Assembly (NCBI GenBank): GCA_030679025.1
Contig: JAUXTV010000111.1
Coordinates: forward strand, 1-12,791
From: Candidatus Woesearchaeota archaeon
GTDB lineage: Archaea; Nanobdellota; Nanobdellia; SCGC-AAA011-G17; UBA489
Direction of reading: 5' to 3'
Length of the DNA: 12,791 nucleotides
Positions within the stretch are counted from its first letter, which is position 1. Every line of letters begins with the position of its first letter. Positions 12,453 to 12,791 of this stretch are shown piece after piece. The notes below the pieces were generated by a model that saw only the letters and a list, made by a program, of their open reading frames with translations, made no database searches and was not told where the DNA came from. The position numbers and the translations under genes are program-made.

Positions 12453-12791
12453 TTGCTTGCTGCGTAATCCTGATAGACTTCTTTGTTGCGCACATATCGA
12501 ATAGCTGACAATGCTGCATTACATCCGTCACCGACAGACTTCGCGACTTGCCTGCACTTTGAAATACAGTTACCAGCTGCGAAAATGCCCTTCACACTAG
12601 TCATTCCATTTTTGTCCACCACTAAAGAATCATTCTCAATAGTTAAAGCGAGTTTTGCTGAAAAGTCAAAAGCAGAGAGCTCTCCACAACCCATGAAGAT
12701 ACCATCAAACTTCATTTTTTCACCGCCCATGAGAGTTATACCTTCCACTTTCTTCTCTCCGTCGAAAGACTTTACTGATTTTATCATCATA
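12443..12791 (-). CDS. Thioredoxin-reductase-like FAD/NAD(P) oxidoreductase, C-terminal part
   Basis: The gene enters from beyond the right edge, so only 115-116 C-terminal residues are seen. They show the end of a TrxB-type flavoprotein: a strand-rich part (VEGITLMGGEKMKFDGIFM), then NGMTSVKGIFAAGNCISKCRQVAKSVGDGCNAALSAIRYV. The last is the FAD-binding C-terminal motif, normally GxFAAGDC; here Asp is replaced by Asn. The K-x-R-Q-V-A-x-S-x-G-x-G motif is typical of the thioredoxin reductase family. The redox-active CxxC of true thioredoxin reductases would lie outside the window, so substrate is undecided. The gene is first of a visible three-gene operon with the ferredoxin and hydrogenase protease, and could pass electrons between ferredoxin, NAD(P)H and a disulfide. 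Confidence 0.8.
   Translation of the reverse strand, partial: MMIKSVKSFDGEKKVEGITLMGGEKMKFDGIFMGCGELSAFDFSAKLALTIENDSLVVDKNGMTSVKGIFAAGNCISKCRQVAKSVGDGCNAALSAIRYVRNKEVYQDYAASKER

Noticed and set aside
1..12791. CRISPR array, insertion sequence, integrase site or rRNA
   Set aside because: I saw no regularly spaced repeats, transposase or integrase motifs, or rRNA-like sequence.

Overview
The window reads as a piece of an AT-rich archaeal chromosome, most likely from a small-genome DPANN lineage (Woesearchaeota/Pacearchaeota-like; this placement is inference). The archaeal signs are direct. Many genes have a TATA-like box about 25-28 bases before the start codon, with no leader. Shine-Dalgarno sites are of the GAGGTGAT type. 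Two tRNA genes carry bulge-helix-bulge introns and no encoded CCA. There is a class III (pilin-type) signal peptide and a fused nucleotidyltransferase-HEPN-like protein.

Layout. Positions 1-372 hold the end of a nucleotidyltransferase-like gene and an in-frame remnant after its stop. Positions 431-1066 hold tRNA-Ser(GCT) with one intron and initiator tRNA-Met(CAT) with three introns, separated by a small reverse-strand gene. Next come an unknown reverse-strand gene (1077-1397) and, divergent from it, an operon of an AP-endonuclease-like TIM barrel with a large charged insertion plus a pilin-like protein (1489-4042). A nucleotidyltransferase-HEPN-like protein (4105-4920) runs tail to tail into a type II NADH dehydrogenase operon (4917-6560, reverse). 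An Ala/Thr/Pro-rich unknown protein with a hairpin in its leader follows (6645-7142, reverse).

Positions 7424-8971 hold three small membrane-associated proteins: a Met/Gly-rich membrane protein, a cupredoxin-like protein with a Cys-Met-rich site, and a CPLC-motif membrane protein. Together they suggest copper handling. After a small lipoprotein-like gene (9007-9219, reverse) comes a nickel/cobalt transporter of the UreH/NiCoT type (9360-10055).

The right end is a compact [NiFe]-hydrogenase locus. It has a short small subunit with adjacent cysteines as in complex I NuoB, a large subunit with both Ni-binding CxxC motifs, and, convergent and overlapping, a maturation protease, a ferredoxin with an altered cluster motif, and the end of a thioredoxin-reductase-like flavoprotein. 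The nickel transporter, hydrogenase and protease fit one job: nickel uptake, insertion and subunit processing. The ferredoxin and flavoprotein are plausible electron carriers.

The most striking item is the initiator tRNA gene. All three introns can be placed exactly, and each intron pairs with exon bases that are needed for the mature cloverleaf.
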